Position numbers and translations under genes: made by a program | Notes under the pieces: generated by a model | Told to the model about the DNA's origin: nothing | Seen by the model: only the letters and a program-made list of their open reading frames with translations | Databases searched by the model: none | Origin: Sphingomonadales bacterium | GTDB taxonomy: Bacteria; Pseudomonadota; Alphaproteobacteria; Sphingomonadales; Sphingomonadaceae | Assembly (NCBI GenBank): GCA_027489295.1 | Contig: JAIYAA010000227.1 | Location: 1 to 24,211, forward strand | Direction: 5' to 3' | Length of the DNA: 24,211 bases | Shown here: positions 7,984 to 15,900 of the stretch, in pieces | Layout of the letters: every line of letters starts with the position of its first letter | Position numbering within the stretch: the stretch's first letter is position 1

Positions 7984-9063
7984 TCACCGTTGCAGTCCCC
8001 GACCTTCGCGGTCGAGCTGTTCGAGGGCCTGGCGGAGCGCGTCGGCCAGTTCCTCGTGGCCCGCCCCGGACCCGGCATGCAGCCGGACGGTAACGCCCTG
8101 GCGGTTGACCGAGAGCACGCTCAGCGCTGTCCGGCCGCTCGGCATCGCCCAGGTGAACAGCGTCTCCGGCGTAGCGGGACCGCCGGGTGCCGCGAGCAGC
8201 CTGCGCAGCACGTCGGCCGCGGCGATGCCGGGATGCCCCAGCGAACGGCGATCTACCTGCAGCTTGGCCAGCGCCCGTGCCTCTGCAAGGATCGCCCTGG
8301 CGGCGGTCTTGTCGTCGAGTGCCTGGGCGAGCGGATAGGCGGGCTTCAGCTGGACGTCGGCCGGCGAGGCAAAGGCGGCGATCACGCCGTCCGGGATACC
8401 GGCGACCTTGATCATCTTCGACAGCCAGCCCTTGGAAAGCTTGAGCCGCTCCGCCATGCGGGTCAGGTGGTTGCCGTAATGGGCCTTGAGCGCCTCGGCA
8501 TAGTTGCGCGCGCGCTCGAGGTCGGACACGTCCTTGCGGGCGCGGTTCTCGAGATCGGCGAGCCGGAAGGCCGCCTCATCGTCCAGCTGCGCGACCTGCG
8601 CCACGAACTGCATCTCGGGATAGCTGTTCGCGCGCAGCCATGAGATCGCGAAGTGCCGCCGGGTGCCGGCGATCACCTCATAGTCATGCTGCGGGTCCCC
8701 CTCGATCCGGCGGACGACGGCGGGCACTTTCTGACCGTTCTCTGCGACGATCGAGTCGATCAGCTCGCGGACATTTTCCTCGGTGAGGTCCGCATAGATG
8801 CGGGCATTGCCCGGCCAGATCCGCACCTTGGCCGGATCGAGCAGCAGCTGGGTGACCTGCCGCACCTCGCCCGAGGCGACGCGGGCGAGCGCGGATTCGC
8901 GGCCGAGCAGCGTGGTGCCGCGCGATCGGTTGAGCCGCGCCGGCAGCTCCGGTTCGGGGGCAGAGGCGGGGCGGGGGGCCATGTCTGCGGACGGCTGCAC
9001 CGCTTCTGCGGCGGCTTCCTCCGCGAGCAGATCGGCGAGATAATCTTTCTGGGTACGTGCCAC
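7984..9063 (-). CDS. parB: ParB-family centromere-binding partition protein
   Basis: The protein (359 residues, start MARTQKDYLADLLAEE) binds centromere sites and loads onto DNA so that ParA can segregate the plasmid. The ParB/Spo0J N-terminal domain (about residues 70-165) has ENVRELIDSIVAENGQKVP and VIAGTRRHFAISWL, equivalent to the GERR-type arginine patch that binds CTP in this family, here with Thr for Glu. It is followed by DLENRARKDVSDLERARNY and a helix-turn-helix (RMAERLKLSKGWLSKMIKVA) typical of parS recognition. The C-terminal part is long and divergent. It lies 31 bp downstream of parA and is probably co-transcribed with it. Three parS-like palindromes lie directly past its stop codon. 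Family assignment is firm; binding to those palindromes is inferred. Confidence 0.93.
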   Translation of the reverse strand: MARTQKDYLADLLAEEAAAEAVQPSADMAPRPASAPEPELPARLNRSRGTTLLGRESALARVASGEVRQVTQLLLDPAKVRIWPGNARIYADLTEENVRELIDSIVAENGQKVPAVVRRIEGDPQHDYEVIAGTRRHFAISWLRANSYPEMQFVAQVAQLDDEAAFRLADLENRARKDVSDLERARNYAEALKAHYGNHLTRMAERLKLSKGWLSKMIKVAGIPDGVIAAFASPADVQLKPAYPLAQALDDKTAARAILAEARALAKLQVDRRSLGHPGIAAADVLRRLLAAPGGPATPETLFTWAMPSGRTALSVLSVNRQGVTVRLHAGSGAGHEELADALRQALEQLDREGRGLQR

Positions 9064-9094
9064 GGTTCAGCCCTTTTGCCCGGGGGCGGCGCGA

Positions 9095-10294
9095 TCAGGC
9101 CGCTTCATTGACGACATCCTCTTCGCTGGCCGGTGCCACCCGGCCCCAGTTGCGGCGGACCAGCGCCTCGACCTGGCCGAGCGCATCGTCCAGATTGGCC
9201 TTGCAGCGCTTGTGCGTGCGCGCTGTGCCGATCGGACGATCGAGTTCGTAGATCGACATCATTCGCATCGCGGCATGGCTGATCTCGGCCGATTCCAGGA
9301 TGGGCACCGGCAGCAGGGCCGGGCCGAAAGCCTGCTCCATGATCTGGCGGACCATCGCGTGGCTGGGGTCGTTGCCGTCGAACTTGGAACAGATCAGCCG
9401 CACGAAATCATACTGGACCTCGATGCCGGCTTCGGTGAGCTGGTGCAGCACCTGATCCATCATCGACAGGAACTGGACCGTCGAGCAGAAATCCGGCGTG
9501 GTTGCGGCCAGCGGCACCAGCAGCGCGTTCGCCGCCTGCATTACCGCCAGGCTGATCGTGCCCAGCGCGGGCGGGGGATCGAGGATCACCACGTCATAGT
9601 CGCGGGCAAGGTCAGACAGCCCCGCCTTCAGTTTGCGGAACCGGGTCGCGAGGATCGAGCCACCATCGGCGCCGGCGGCCGCCAGCTCATACTCAACGTC
9701 GAACAGTTCGAGGTTCGACGGGATCAGGTCGACATTCGGCCAAGGCGTCTTCTTGACCGCATAGAGCAGGTCGGCCTGGGTCGGGTCGATCGACAGATAG
9801 GGGTAGAGCGTCTCTTCCCGCGTGATGTTGAAATGCGGGTTGAAGCCGAACAGCGTCGTCGTCGTCGCCTGGCTGTCGCAGTCGACCACGAGCACGCGGT
9901 AGCCCTGCACGGCGAAATAATGGGCGAGGTGGGTGGTGACGGTCGACTTGCCGACGCCTCCCTTGAAGTTCTGCACCGCAATGATCGCAGGTATGTCGAG
10001 CGGGGCGCGGGCAGGGGAGGCGCCGAGCACGCGGCGCATGGTGAGCATCTCCTCCACCGTATAGCCAGGGCGCCGCCCATTCTCGCTCGGCGGGGGCGGG
10101 GGCAGACGCCCGTCCTCCTCTGCCATGCGAATGCGATTGGTCGAACAGCCGAGCAATTGCGCCGCCTCGGCGATGCCGAAACGGACATGGAGCCCCTTGC
10201 GGCTTTCAGGTAGAAAGGCCTTCCGGCGCAGTCTTTCGATCATGCGCTCGCCGGCATCGGCGAGCTCGCCGATCCGCTCAATGTCTGAATGCAT
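9095..10294 (-). CDS. parA: ParA-family partition ATPase with N-terminal DNA-binding domain
   Basis: I set the start at the ATG at 10294 (399 residues, MHSDIERIGELADAGERM) because GCGAGG precedes it; a GTG at 10336 would add 14 residues without a better ribosome site. Residues about 35-100 form a MerR-like helix-turn-helix (FGIAEAAQLLGCSTNRIRMAE), as in the large type Ia ParA and RepA proteins that repress their own operon. The ATPase core has a deviant Walker A FKGGVGKST, a Walker A' VLVVDCDSQATTT and a Walker B VVILDPPPALG. It powers plasmid segregation with ParB. It is the first gene of parA-parB-repA and is divergent from the toxin-antitoxin pair. Autoregulation is likely from the family, but I could not identify a convincing parA promoter. 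Confidence 0.94.
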   Translation of the reverse strand: MHSDIERIGELADAGERMIERLRRKAFLPESRKGLHVRFGIAEAAQLLGCSTNRIRMAEEDGRLPPPPPSENGRRPGYTVEEMLTMRRVLGASPARAPLDIPAIIAVQNFKGGVGKSTVTTHLAHYFAVQGYRVLVVDCDSQATTTTLFGFNPHFNITREETLYPYLSIDPTQADLLYAVKKTPWPNVDLIPSNLELFDVEYELAAAGADGGSILATRFRKLKAGLSDLARDYDVVILDPPPALGTISLAVMQAANALLVPLAATTPDFCSTVQFLSMMDQVLHQLTEAGIEVQYDFVRLICSKFDGNDPSHAMVRQIMEQAFGPALLPVPILESAEISHAAMRMMSIYELDRPIGTARTHKRCKANLDDALGQVEALVRRNWGRVAPASEEDVVNEAA

Positions 10295-10400
10295 TCGTGC
10301 CTCGCTCCGCGCGGTTGAATGAGAGTTACGCGACACATCTCATATTTCGTTCAAAGCGGCAAGGTCGGCACCAAAACGGCGCAACTTATCGGAAGCGCGA

Positions 10401-10429
10401 TTGTTAAAAACGCGTGTGAAGACTATATT
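10401..10429 (+). promoter_or_regulatory. Sigma70-like promoter of the toxin-antitoxin operon
   Basis: TTGTTA (10401-10406) and TATATT (10424-10429) are separated by exactly 17 bp and precede the antitoxin ATG at 10477 by about 50 bp. The predicted start of transcription falls inside the palindrome at 10429-10448. Prediction is from consensus match only. Confidence 0.6.
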
Positions 10430-10448
10430 CAGACCGATAATGGTCTGA
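10429..10448. promoter_or_regulatory. Operator-like palindrome of the toxin-antitoxin operon
   Basis: TCAGACC (10429-10435) and GGTCTGA (10442-10448) form perfect 7-bp arms around the 6-bp spacer GATAAT. The site overlaps the predicted -10 element edge and transcription start, the usual position for autorepression by a Phd antitoxin or its toxin complex. Binding by the local antitoxin is inferred. Confidence 0.6.
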
Positions 10449-10476
10449 TTTTACATCATAAGGGTCGGGAGTCAGC

Positions 10477-10758
10477 ATGCGTTATTCGGAACAGGTCAAG
10501 CCCGTCAGCTATTTGAAGGCCAATGCTGCGGACGTGTTGCGCGGGCTGGCGGAGGGCGGGGCGCCACTGGTCATCACCCAGAATGGCGAGGCGCGGGCCG
10601 TATTGCAGGACGTCGCCAGCTATCAGGCGACCCAGGAAACGCTGGCGCTGCTCAAGCTGATGGCGCTGGGAACGCGCGATATCGAAGCCGGCCGCATCAC
10701 CCCGGCCCGAGACGCCATTGCCCGTCTGCGCTCGGGCGGCGCTGACGACGCCGCATGA
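10477..10758 (+). CDS. Phd/YefM-family antitoxin
   Basis: This 93-residue protein (MRYSEQVKPVSYLKANAADV) would neutralise the toxin encoded next to it and repress their shared promoter. The N-terminal half has the Phd/YefM pattern: VSYLKANAADVLRGLAEGGAPLVITQ in two parts, then NGEARAVLQDVASYQ. The C-terminal half is helical and charged, as in toxin-binding tails. GGGAG lies 5 nt before the ATG. The stop codon overlaps the toxin start in an ATGA arrangement (10755-10758), so translation of the two is coupled. The pair is directly beside parA and divergent from it, which suits a plasmid-stabilisation role. Confidence 0.88.
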   Translation: MRYSEQVKPVSYLKANAADVLRGLAEGGAPLVITQNGEARAVLQDVASYQATQETLALLKLMALGTRDIEAGRITPARDAIARLRSGGADDAA

Positions 10759-11087
10759 GCGACCGCTATACGGTCTATCTTACCGACGGTGCCGCAACCG
10801 ACCTGGCCGAGATCCACGGCTGGCTCGGGGCGAACCGATCGCCGGAGCAGGCCGCCGACTTTCTGGAGATGATGCTGGCCAAGGTCGACAGCCTGGAGAC
10901 CTATCCGGACCGCGGCGGCGTGCCGCGCGAACTCGACGCGCTGGGCATTCGCGAGTTCCGCCAACTGGTGGCGCCGCCCTATCGAGTGATCTACCGCGTG
11001 ATCGTCGATCATGTCTTCGTGCTGCTGATCGCCGACGGCCGGCGCGACTTTCAGGCGCTGCTCGAACGTCGGCTGCTTTCCGCCTGA
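10755..11087 (+). CDS. RelE/ParE-family toxin
   Basis: This 110-residue protein has the ParE/RelE fold signature: an N-terminal strand and helices (YTVYLTDGAATDLAEIHGWL), a central REFRQLVAPPYRVIYRVI block and a C-terminal HVFVLLIADGRRDFQALLERRL. Related toxins either inhibit DNA gyrase (ParE) or cleave mRNA on the ribosome (RelE); the sequence resembles ParE more, but the target is not settled. It overlaps the antitoxin gene by 4 bp and ends 11 bp before the convergent LuxR-type gene. Confidence 0.88.
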   Translation: MSDRYTVYLTDGAATDLAEIHGWLGANRSPEQAADFLEMMLAKVDSLETYPDRGGVPRELDALGIREFRQLVAPPYRVIYRVIVDHVFVLLIADGRRDFQALLERRLLSA

Positions 11088-11098
11088 GCGGGGCGGGG

Positions 11099-11347
11099 CT
11101 ACCAGCCAAACTGGCCGGCGGCGATCGCGGCCTGGGTGCGGTTTCGGACGTTCAGCTTCCGCATCACGGCAGTCATGTGGACCTTCACGGTCGCCTCGGC
11201 CATGCCGAGCTCATAGGCGATCTGCTTGTTGAGCAGACCCGAATGCACGCAGCGGAGCACCTCCATCTGGGTAGGCGTCAATCGCGGCATCGCCATGGCG
11301 TCTCCGCTGATCCGCTCGGTCGGTTGCGCTTGAGTCGCGGCGTGCAT
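11099..11347 (-). CDS. Small stand-alone LuxR-type HTH regulator
   Basis: This 82-residue protein consists almost only of a LuxR/GerE DNA-binding domain: LTPTQMEVLRCVHSGLLNKQ, then IAYELGMAEATVKVHMTAVM and RKLNVRNRTQAAIAA. Typical response regulators of this class have about 200 residues with a phosphoacceptor domain in front; here only about 24 residues precede the HTH. A strong ribosome site (AGGGAGAGAGG) precedes the ATG at 11347, so this looks like a complete small gene and not a fragment of a longer reading frame. A 12-bp palindrome (11397-11408) lies about 50 bp upstream and may control it. No sensor kinase is near. Its target genes are unknown. Confidence 0.82.
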   Translation of the reverse strand: MHAATQAQPTERISGDAMAMPRLTPTQMEVLRCVHSGLLNKQIAYELGMAEATVKVHMTAVMRKLNVRNRTQAAIAAGQFGW

Positions 11348-11396
11348 GCCCTCTCTCCCTGATCGATCCGATTGCGAGGCCGGAGCCTCCAGATTC

Positions 11397-11408
11397 GTTA
11401 ACGTTAAC
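11397..11408. promoter_or_regulatory. Palindrome GTTAACGTTAAC in the luxR-gntR intergenic region
   Basis: This is a perfect 12-bp palindrome in the divergent intergenic region between the small LuxR-type gene and the GntR-type gene. A second inverted repeat, CTACA (11408-11412) with TGTAG (11419-11423), abuts it. Position and symmetry suggest an operator; the bound protein is unknown. Confidence 0.45.
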
Positions 11409-11499
11409 TACACAGATTTGTAGGACAGCTTCAAGCCAAAAAGTGCAGAGCTATGCGTCCTGAACGGACATGGCTGGCATTTGGCCGCATATCTGCCTA

Positions 11500-11516
11500 A
11501 ACCTGTCTGATAGGTT
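11500..11516. promoter_or_regulatory. Inverted repeat upstream of the GntR-type gene (candidate operator)
   Basis: AACCT (11500-11504) and AGGTT (11512-11516) flank GTCTGAT. It lies 56 bp upstream of the regulator start. GntR-family regulators usually bind short inverted repeats in their own upstream region, so autoregulation is plausible. A weakly similar string (ATCAGATAGTTAGG, 12899-12912) occurs just before the beta-helix gene. The link is tentative. Confidence 0.4.
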
Positions 11517-11539
11517 ATCGCAACGGGCAGGGGAGGGAC

Positions 11540-11575
11540 ATGGCAGCCAGACGGGCCCGGGGCGCCGGGCGATGA
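11540..11575 (+). CDS. Possible 11-residue leader peptide translationally coupled to the GntR-type gene
   Basis: An ATG at 11540 has an excellent ribosome site (AGGGGAGGGAC) and opens the frame MAARRARGAGR, stopping at TGA 11573-11575. Its stop overlaps the GntR-type ATG at 11572 as ATGA, and that ATG has only a weak ribosome site of its own. The arrangement fits translational coupling. It is short and could be chance, but the ribosome site at 11528-11538 otherwise has no use. Confidence 0.4.
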   Translation: MAARRARGAGR

Positions 11576-12249
11576 ACCAGCCGAGATTAGCCGACCACGC
11601 CTATGCGGCGATCGTCGAATGGATCAAATCCGAGGAACTGGAAGTCGGCGACCGGCTGCCTTCCGAAGCGCGACTGGCGGAGATGTGCGGCGTATCCCGC
11701 GCGATCATCCGCGAGGCGCTGGTGCGCCTGGTCTCCGACGGCATTACGGAGGTTCGCCGCGGCGCGGGCTCGTTCGTGCGCGGGCGACCGTCGGAGCGGC
11801 TCGCCGCGTTCATGCCGCTCGCCGAGCTGCCGCTCACGCTGGGCAGCTACGAGGTGCGCTTCGTGCTGGAAACCGAAGCGGCGCGGCTGGCGGCGGTGCG
11901 GCGTACCCCGGAGCAGATGGCGGCGCTGGAAGCCGCGCTGGAGGGGTTGCGCGCGGCCCTGCTCTCCAGTGCCCCGGCGCATGTCGAAGACCGCGAACTG
12001 CACCGCGCGATCGCGGACGCGACCGGCAACCACGCCTTTCAGCAGGCCTTCGACGCGCTCTGGCCCGATGTCGAGAAGGTGATGCAGGCCGGCGTCGACA
12101 TTTCGCGGTCGCGCTCGGCTGAAATCGTGGCGGTGATGCTCCACGAGCATGAGGTGATCGTCGAATCGATCCGCGCACAGGACCCCGAGCGTGCCGCGCT
12201 GGCGATGCGCTGGCACCTGGGGGAGGGCCGCCGCCGGCTCATGCCCTGA
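11572..12249 (+). CDS. FadR-subfamily GntR transcriptional regulator
   Basis: The protein (225 residues from MNQPRLADHAYAAIV) has a winged HTH at residues about 5-70 (LPSEARLAEMCGVSRAIIRE, then GITEVRRGAGSFVRG). An FCD effector domain follows at about 80-215. The FCD metal and ligand positions appear present: EDRELHRAIADATGN, then HEHEVIVESI, then RWHLGEGRRR. FadR-type regulators with FCD domains commonly sense organic or sugar acids. A frame from 11470 is longer but its first 34 residues look non-coding and bypass the leader ATG. It overlaps the convergent gluconokinase gene by 11 bp, suggesting a role in gluconate or related sugar-acid control, perhaps with the beta-helix/receptor genes. 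The ligand is unknown. Confidence 0.9.
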   Translation: MNQPRLADHAYAAIVEWIKSEELEVGDRLPSEARLAEMCGVSRAIIREALVRLVSDGITEVRRGAGSFVRGRPSERLAAFMPLAELPLTLGSYEVRFVLETEAARLAAVRRTPEQMAALEAALEGLRAALLSSAPAHVEDRELHRAIADATGNHAFQQAFDALWPDVEKVMQAGVDISRSRSAEIVAVMLHEHEVIVESIRAQDPERAALAMRWHLGEGRRRLMP

Positions 12250-12784
12250 GCGCGGCGACCTCCAGATGCGCCAGCACCTGGTCGCGCAGCCCCGTCGGGG
12301 AGGCGCTGCCCGGCAGGACCAGCGCGGATTCCCCGGGCTGAGGACGCTCCAGCGTGGCGAGCTGGCTGTCGAGCAGGCTTGGCGGCATGAAATGGCCGGG
12401 GCGGCTCGACATCCGCGCGATCAGCTGCGCGCGGTCGGCGTCGAGCAGGACGAACTGGACGGGCTCGCCGATCCGTCCACGGAGCCGCTCGCGATAGACG
12501 CTGCGAAGCGCCGAACATGCCGCCACCGCGCGCCCGTGCCGCGCCATCGACTCCGCCACCGCCGCCGCCAGTCGATCGAGCCACGGCCAGCGATCCGCAT
12601 CGGTCAGGGGCTGTCCGCCGCGCATCTTGGCGACTGCCTCGGGCGCATGGAACGTATCGCCCTCGAGAAACGGACAGCCCAGCGCCTCCGCGAGCAGCGC
12701 GCCGAGCGTCGACTTTCCGCAGCCGCTGACGCCCATCACGATCACGGCGCCGGGGAAGGGCGATCCGGCGGGCAGGCTGGGCAT
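12239..12784 (-). CDS. gntK: Gluconokinase
   Basis: It phosphorylates D-gluconate with ATP to 6-phosphogluconate in the cytoplasm, feeding the Entner-Doudoroff or pentose-phosphate route. The ATG at 12784 gives 181 residues, close to the family's usual length; an upstream ATG at 12871 adds 29 residues without motifs. The P-loop is GVSGCGKST (residues 18-26). It is followed by the diagnostic FLEGDTFHAPEAVAKMRGG, LTDADRWPWLDRLA, ACSALRSVYRERLRG and RPGHFMPPSLLDSQLATLE. The 3' end overlaps the convergent GntR-type gene. Upstream, 140 bp separate it from the divergent beta-helix gene, so shared control is possible. Confidence 0.94.
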   Translation of the reverse strand: MPSLPAGSPFPGAVIVMGVSGCGKSTLGALLAEALGCPFLEGDTFHAPEAVAKMRGGQPLTDADRWPWLDRLAAAVAESMARHGRAVAACSALRSVYRERLRGRIGEPVQFVLLDADRAQLIARMSSRPGHFMPPSLLDSQLATLERPQPGESALVLPGSASPTGLRDQVLAHLEVAALRA

Positions 12785-12924
12785 GGCGGTACGGCTCCGG
12801 AGAGAGGGGCTGGCCCGCTTGTGAAAGGCGGCGCGGGTGCTGGAAACTACGACCTTGGTCGCAGGTGCCATGCGCTTCCATGTCCGTTAGCCCGTGCAAT
12901 CAGATAGTTAGGATGGGGATAGAT

Positions 12925-15900
12925 ATGCGCTGCCTGCTGGCCGGATTGCTCGTCGCGACCTCGCTCACCGCACCCGCCGCCGCGCAGCAGGCGTCGATCC
13001 TCCCCACCGCGCCCGACGAGCCGCGCGCCGTCACGGTACGAGCCCGGGGCGATGGCAAGGCGGACGATACTGCCGTGCTCCAGAAAGCGGTCGACGATGC
13101 ACGCGATGCGACGCGGCACGGCATCGTCTTCCTGCCCTCCGGCCGCTATCGCATCAGCCGCACGCTGGTGGTGCCGGCCGGCGTGCGCGTCTACGGCGTC
13201 GGTGCGACGCGGCCGGTGATCCTGCTCGGGGCAAATACCCCCGGCTTCCAGCAGGGCGTATCGACGATGATCGTGTTCGGCGGCGACGACCAATATGCCG
13301 TCGGCAAGGTGCCGGTGCCCGTCCCCACGGTGGTGCCGCGCGACAAGATCGTGCGCGACGCCAATTCGGGCACCTTCTATTCCGCGATGAGCAACGTCGA
13401 CATCGAGATCGGCGCCGGCAACCCGGCAGCAGCCGGCGTGCGCTTCCGCATGGCGCAGCACGCCTTTCTCAGCCACATGGAGTTCCGGATCGGCTCGGGC
13501 TTCGCCGGGGTTTACCAGGCCGGCAACGTGATGGAGAAGGTGGCGTTCAAGGGCGGGCGCTACGGCATCGTTACCGAGAAGACCTCACCCGCCTGGCAGT
13601 TCACGCTGATCGATTCGACCTTCGATGGCCAGCGAGCGGCGGCGATCCGCGAGCATGAGGTGGACCTCACGCTGGTCAACGTCGCGATCCGCGACACCCC
13701 GGTGGGGATCGAGATCGACCGCGGTTATTCGGACTCGCTCTACGGCAAGGATGTGCGGTTCGAGCGCGTGTCTCAGGCGGGCGTGGTGATCTCCAACGAA
13801 AACAATGTTTTCACCCAGGTCGGCTTCGACAATGCGGTGGCGATCGACAGCCCTGTCTTCGCCCGCTTCCGCGACAGCGGCAAGGCGGTGGCAGGGAAGG
13901 GGAGGGCGTATCGCGTCGCCGCCTTCTCCTATGGCCTGAAGGTGCCCGAACTGGGTGCGATGGGGAAATACGACCTCCAGGCGGAGGTGCAGCCGCTCGC
14001 GAGCCTGCCCGCGCCTCGTGATCCGGCGGTGCGCGCGCTGCCGCCGATCTCCGCGTGGGTGAACGTGCGGACGCTCGGGGTGAAGGGGGACGGCACCACC
14101 GACGATACCGCCGCGCTCCAGAAGGCGATCGATGGCAATCGCGTGCTGTACCTGCCGATCGGCTTCTACAAGGTCACCGATCGCCTGAAGCTGCGCCCGG
14201 ACAGCGTGCTGATCGGGCTGCACCCGGCGATCACCCAGTTTACGCTTCCCGACAACAACCCCGCCCATGCCGGGCTGGGCGGCGTCGTGCCGATCGTCGA
14301 GACGCCGCAGGGAGGCGACAACATCCTCTCCGGCATCGGCCTGTTCACCGGCCGGGTGAATCCGCGCGCGTCGGCGGTGCTGTGGCGATCGGGCGCGAAC
14401 AGCCTGATGCAGGACGTGAAGATCATGGGCGGCGGCGGCACCCCCACCGCGGACGGCAAGCCGCTCGGCACCCAGCAGGCGCGCAGCGGCGATCCGGTGG
14501 CGGACGGTCGTTGGGACGCCCAATATCCGAGTATCTGGGTGACCGACAATGGCGGCGGCACCTTCACCGATGTGTGGAGCCCCAACACCTTCGCCCAGGC
14601 GGGCTTCTATGTGACCAACACCAGCACGCCGGGGCATGTCTACGAGATGTCGGTCGAGCATCACGTCCGCAACGAGATCGTGCTCGACAATGTCCAGAAC
14701 TGGGAGTTCCTCGCGCCCCAGACCGAGCAGGAAGTCGGCGATGGTCCCGACGCGGTTTCGCTGGAGATCCGCAACTCGCGCAATCTGTTGTTCGCCAACT
14801 ATCACACCTACCGTGTGACGCGCAGCTACCATCCGGCGCCGAGCGCGGTGCGGCTGTTCAATGCCTCGGACATCCGCTTCCGCAATCTGCACACCAATGC
14901 CGAAAGCGGCTATGCATCTTGCGACGACGAAGGCTGCGGCACCTTTCTGCGCGCCAGCAAATATCCGTTCGACAACGCGATCCAGGACGTGACGGGGAAG
15001 CGGACGGTGCGCGAGCGCGAGTTCGCCCGGCTCGATATCGGCGCGGTCGAGCGGCAGGTGGCGGAGAAGCCGCTTTCGGGCAAGGTCGAGAAGCTGGAGG
15101 ACGGCTTCTACTCGATCTCCGGCGCGACCGTTGACGCGCAGGGGCGCCTCTATTTCATCGACCGCCGTTTCCAGCGCATCCAGCGCTGGACCGAGGCCAA
15201 GGGGCTGGAGGTGATCCGGGACCATGCGCTCGATCCGGTGAATCTCGCGGTCGATGCCTCGGGCCATCTGCTGGTGCTGTCGTCGCTCGGGCCGAAAGGT
15301 GCGGTCTATTCGATCGATCCGGACGGGCCGCGCGACCAGCTGACCCGCATCGCGCCGACGCCGGTGCGTTCCGCAAGCAACGCGACGACGCTGCTGCCGG
15401 TCAACTGGTGGGCGAACGGCGAATTCCGCGACCAGCTCGATCAGCGGACCTATCAGTTCACCACCATGGCAGAGCTGTTCGCCAAGGAAGCGGGCGAGGC
15501 CAAGACGCAGGAATATGTATCGCCGGACGGCAGCGCCGCACTGCCCGCCTTCCGGGTGTGGCAGCAGGGGCCGACCGACCATGTCGGCTGGCGCTGGTCG
15601 CACGCGCTCAACGCCAACGGGCTGGTCGGCGGCAAGCCCGGCGAGCGGCTGTTCGTCACCAACGGATCGGAGAATGTCACCTATAGCGGCACGGTCGGCG
15701 CGGCGGGGACGCTCACCAACCTCAAGCCCTTCGCCAATCGCGGGGGCGAGAGCGTGGCGGTGGCGCCCGACGGGCGCGTCTATGTCGCGAACGGGCAGGT
15801 GTTCGTCTACGGCGCCGACGGCAAGGAAGTCGGCCGGATCGACGTTCCCGAGCGCCCGCTCCAGATCCTGTTCGGCGGAAAGGACAAGCGAACGCTGTTC

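Noticed and set aside
6480..8093. 537-codon plus-strand frame across repA
   Set aside because: Opposite to the clear RPA initiator and reads through the parS-like palindromes; composition typical of a shadow.
11470..11571. Extended GntR-type N-terminus from an ATG at 11470
   Set aside because: The added 34 residues have no HTH-family similarity, lack a ribosome site and span the candidate operator at 11500-11516.
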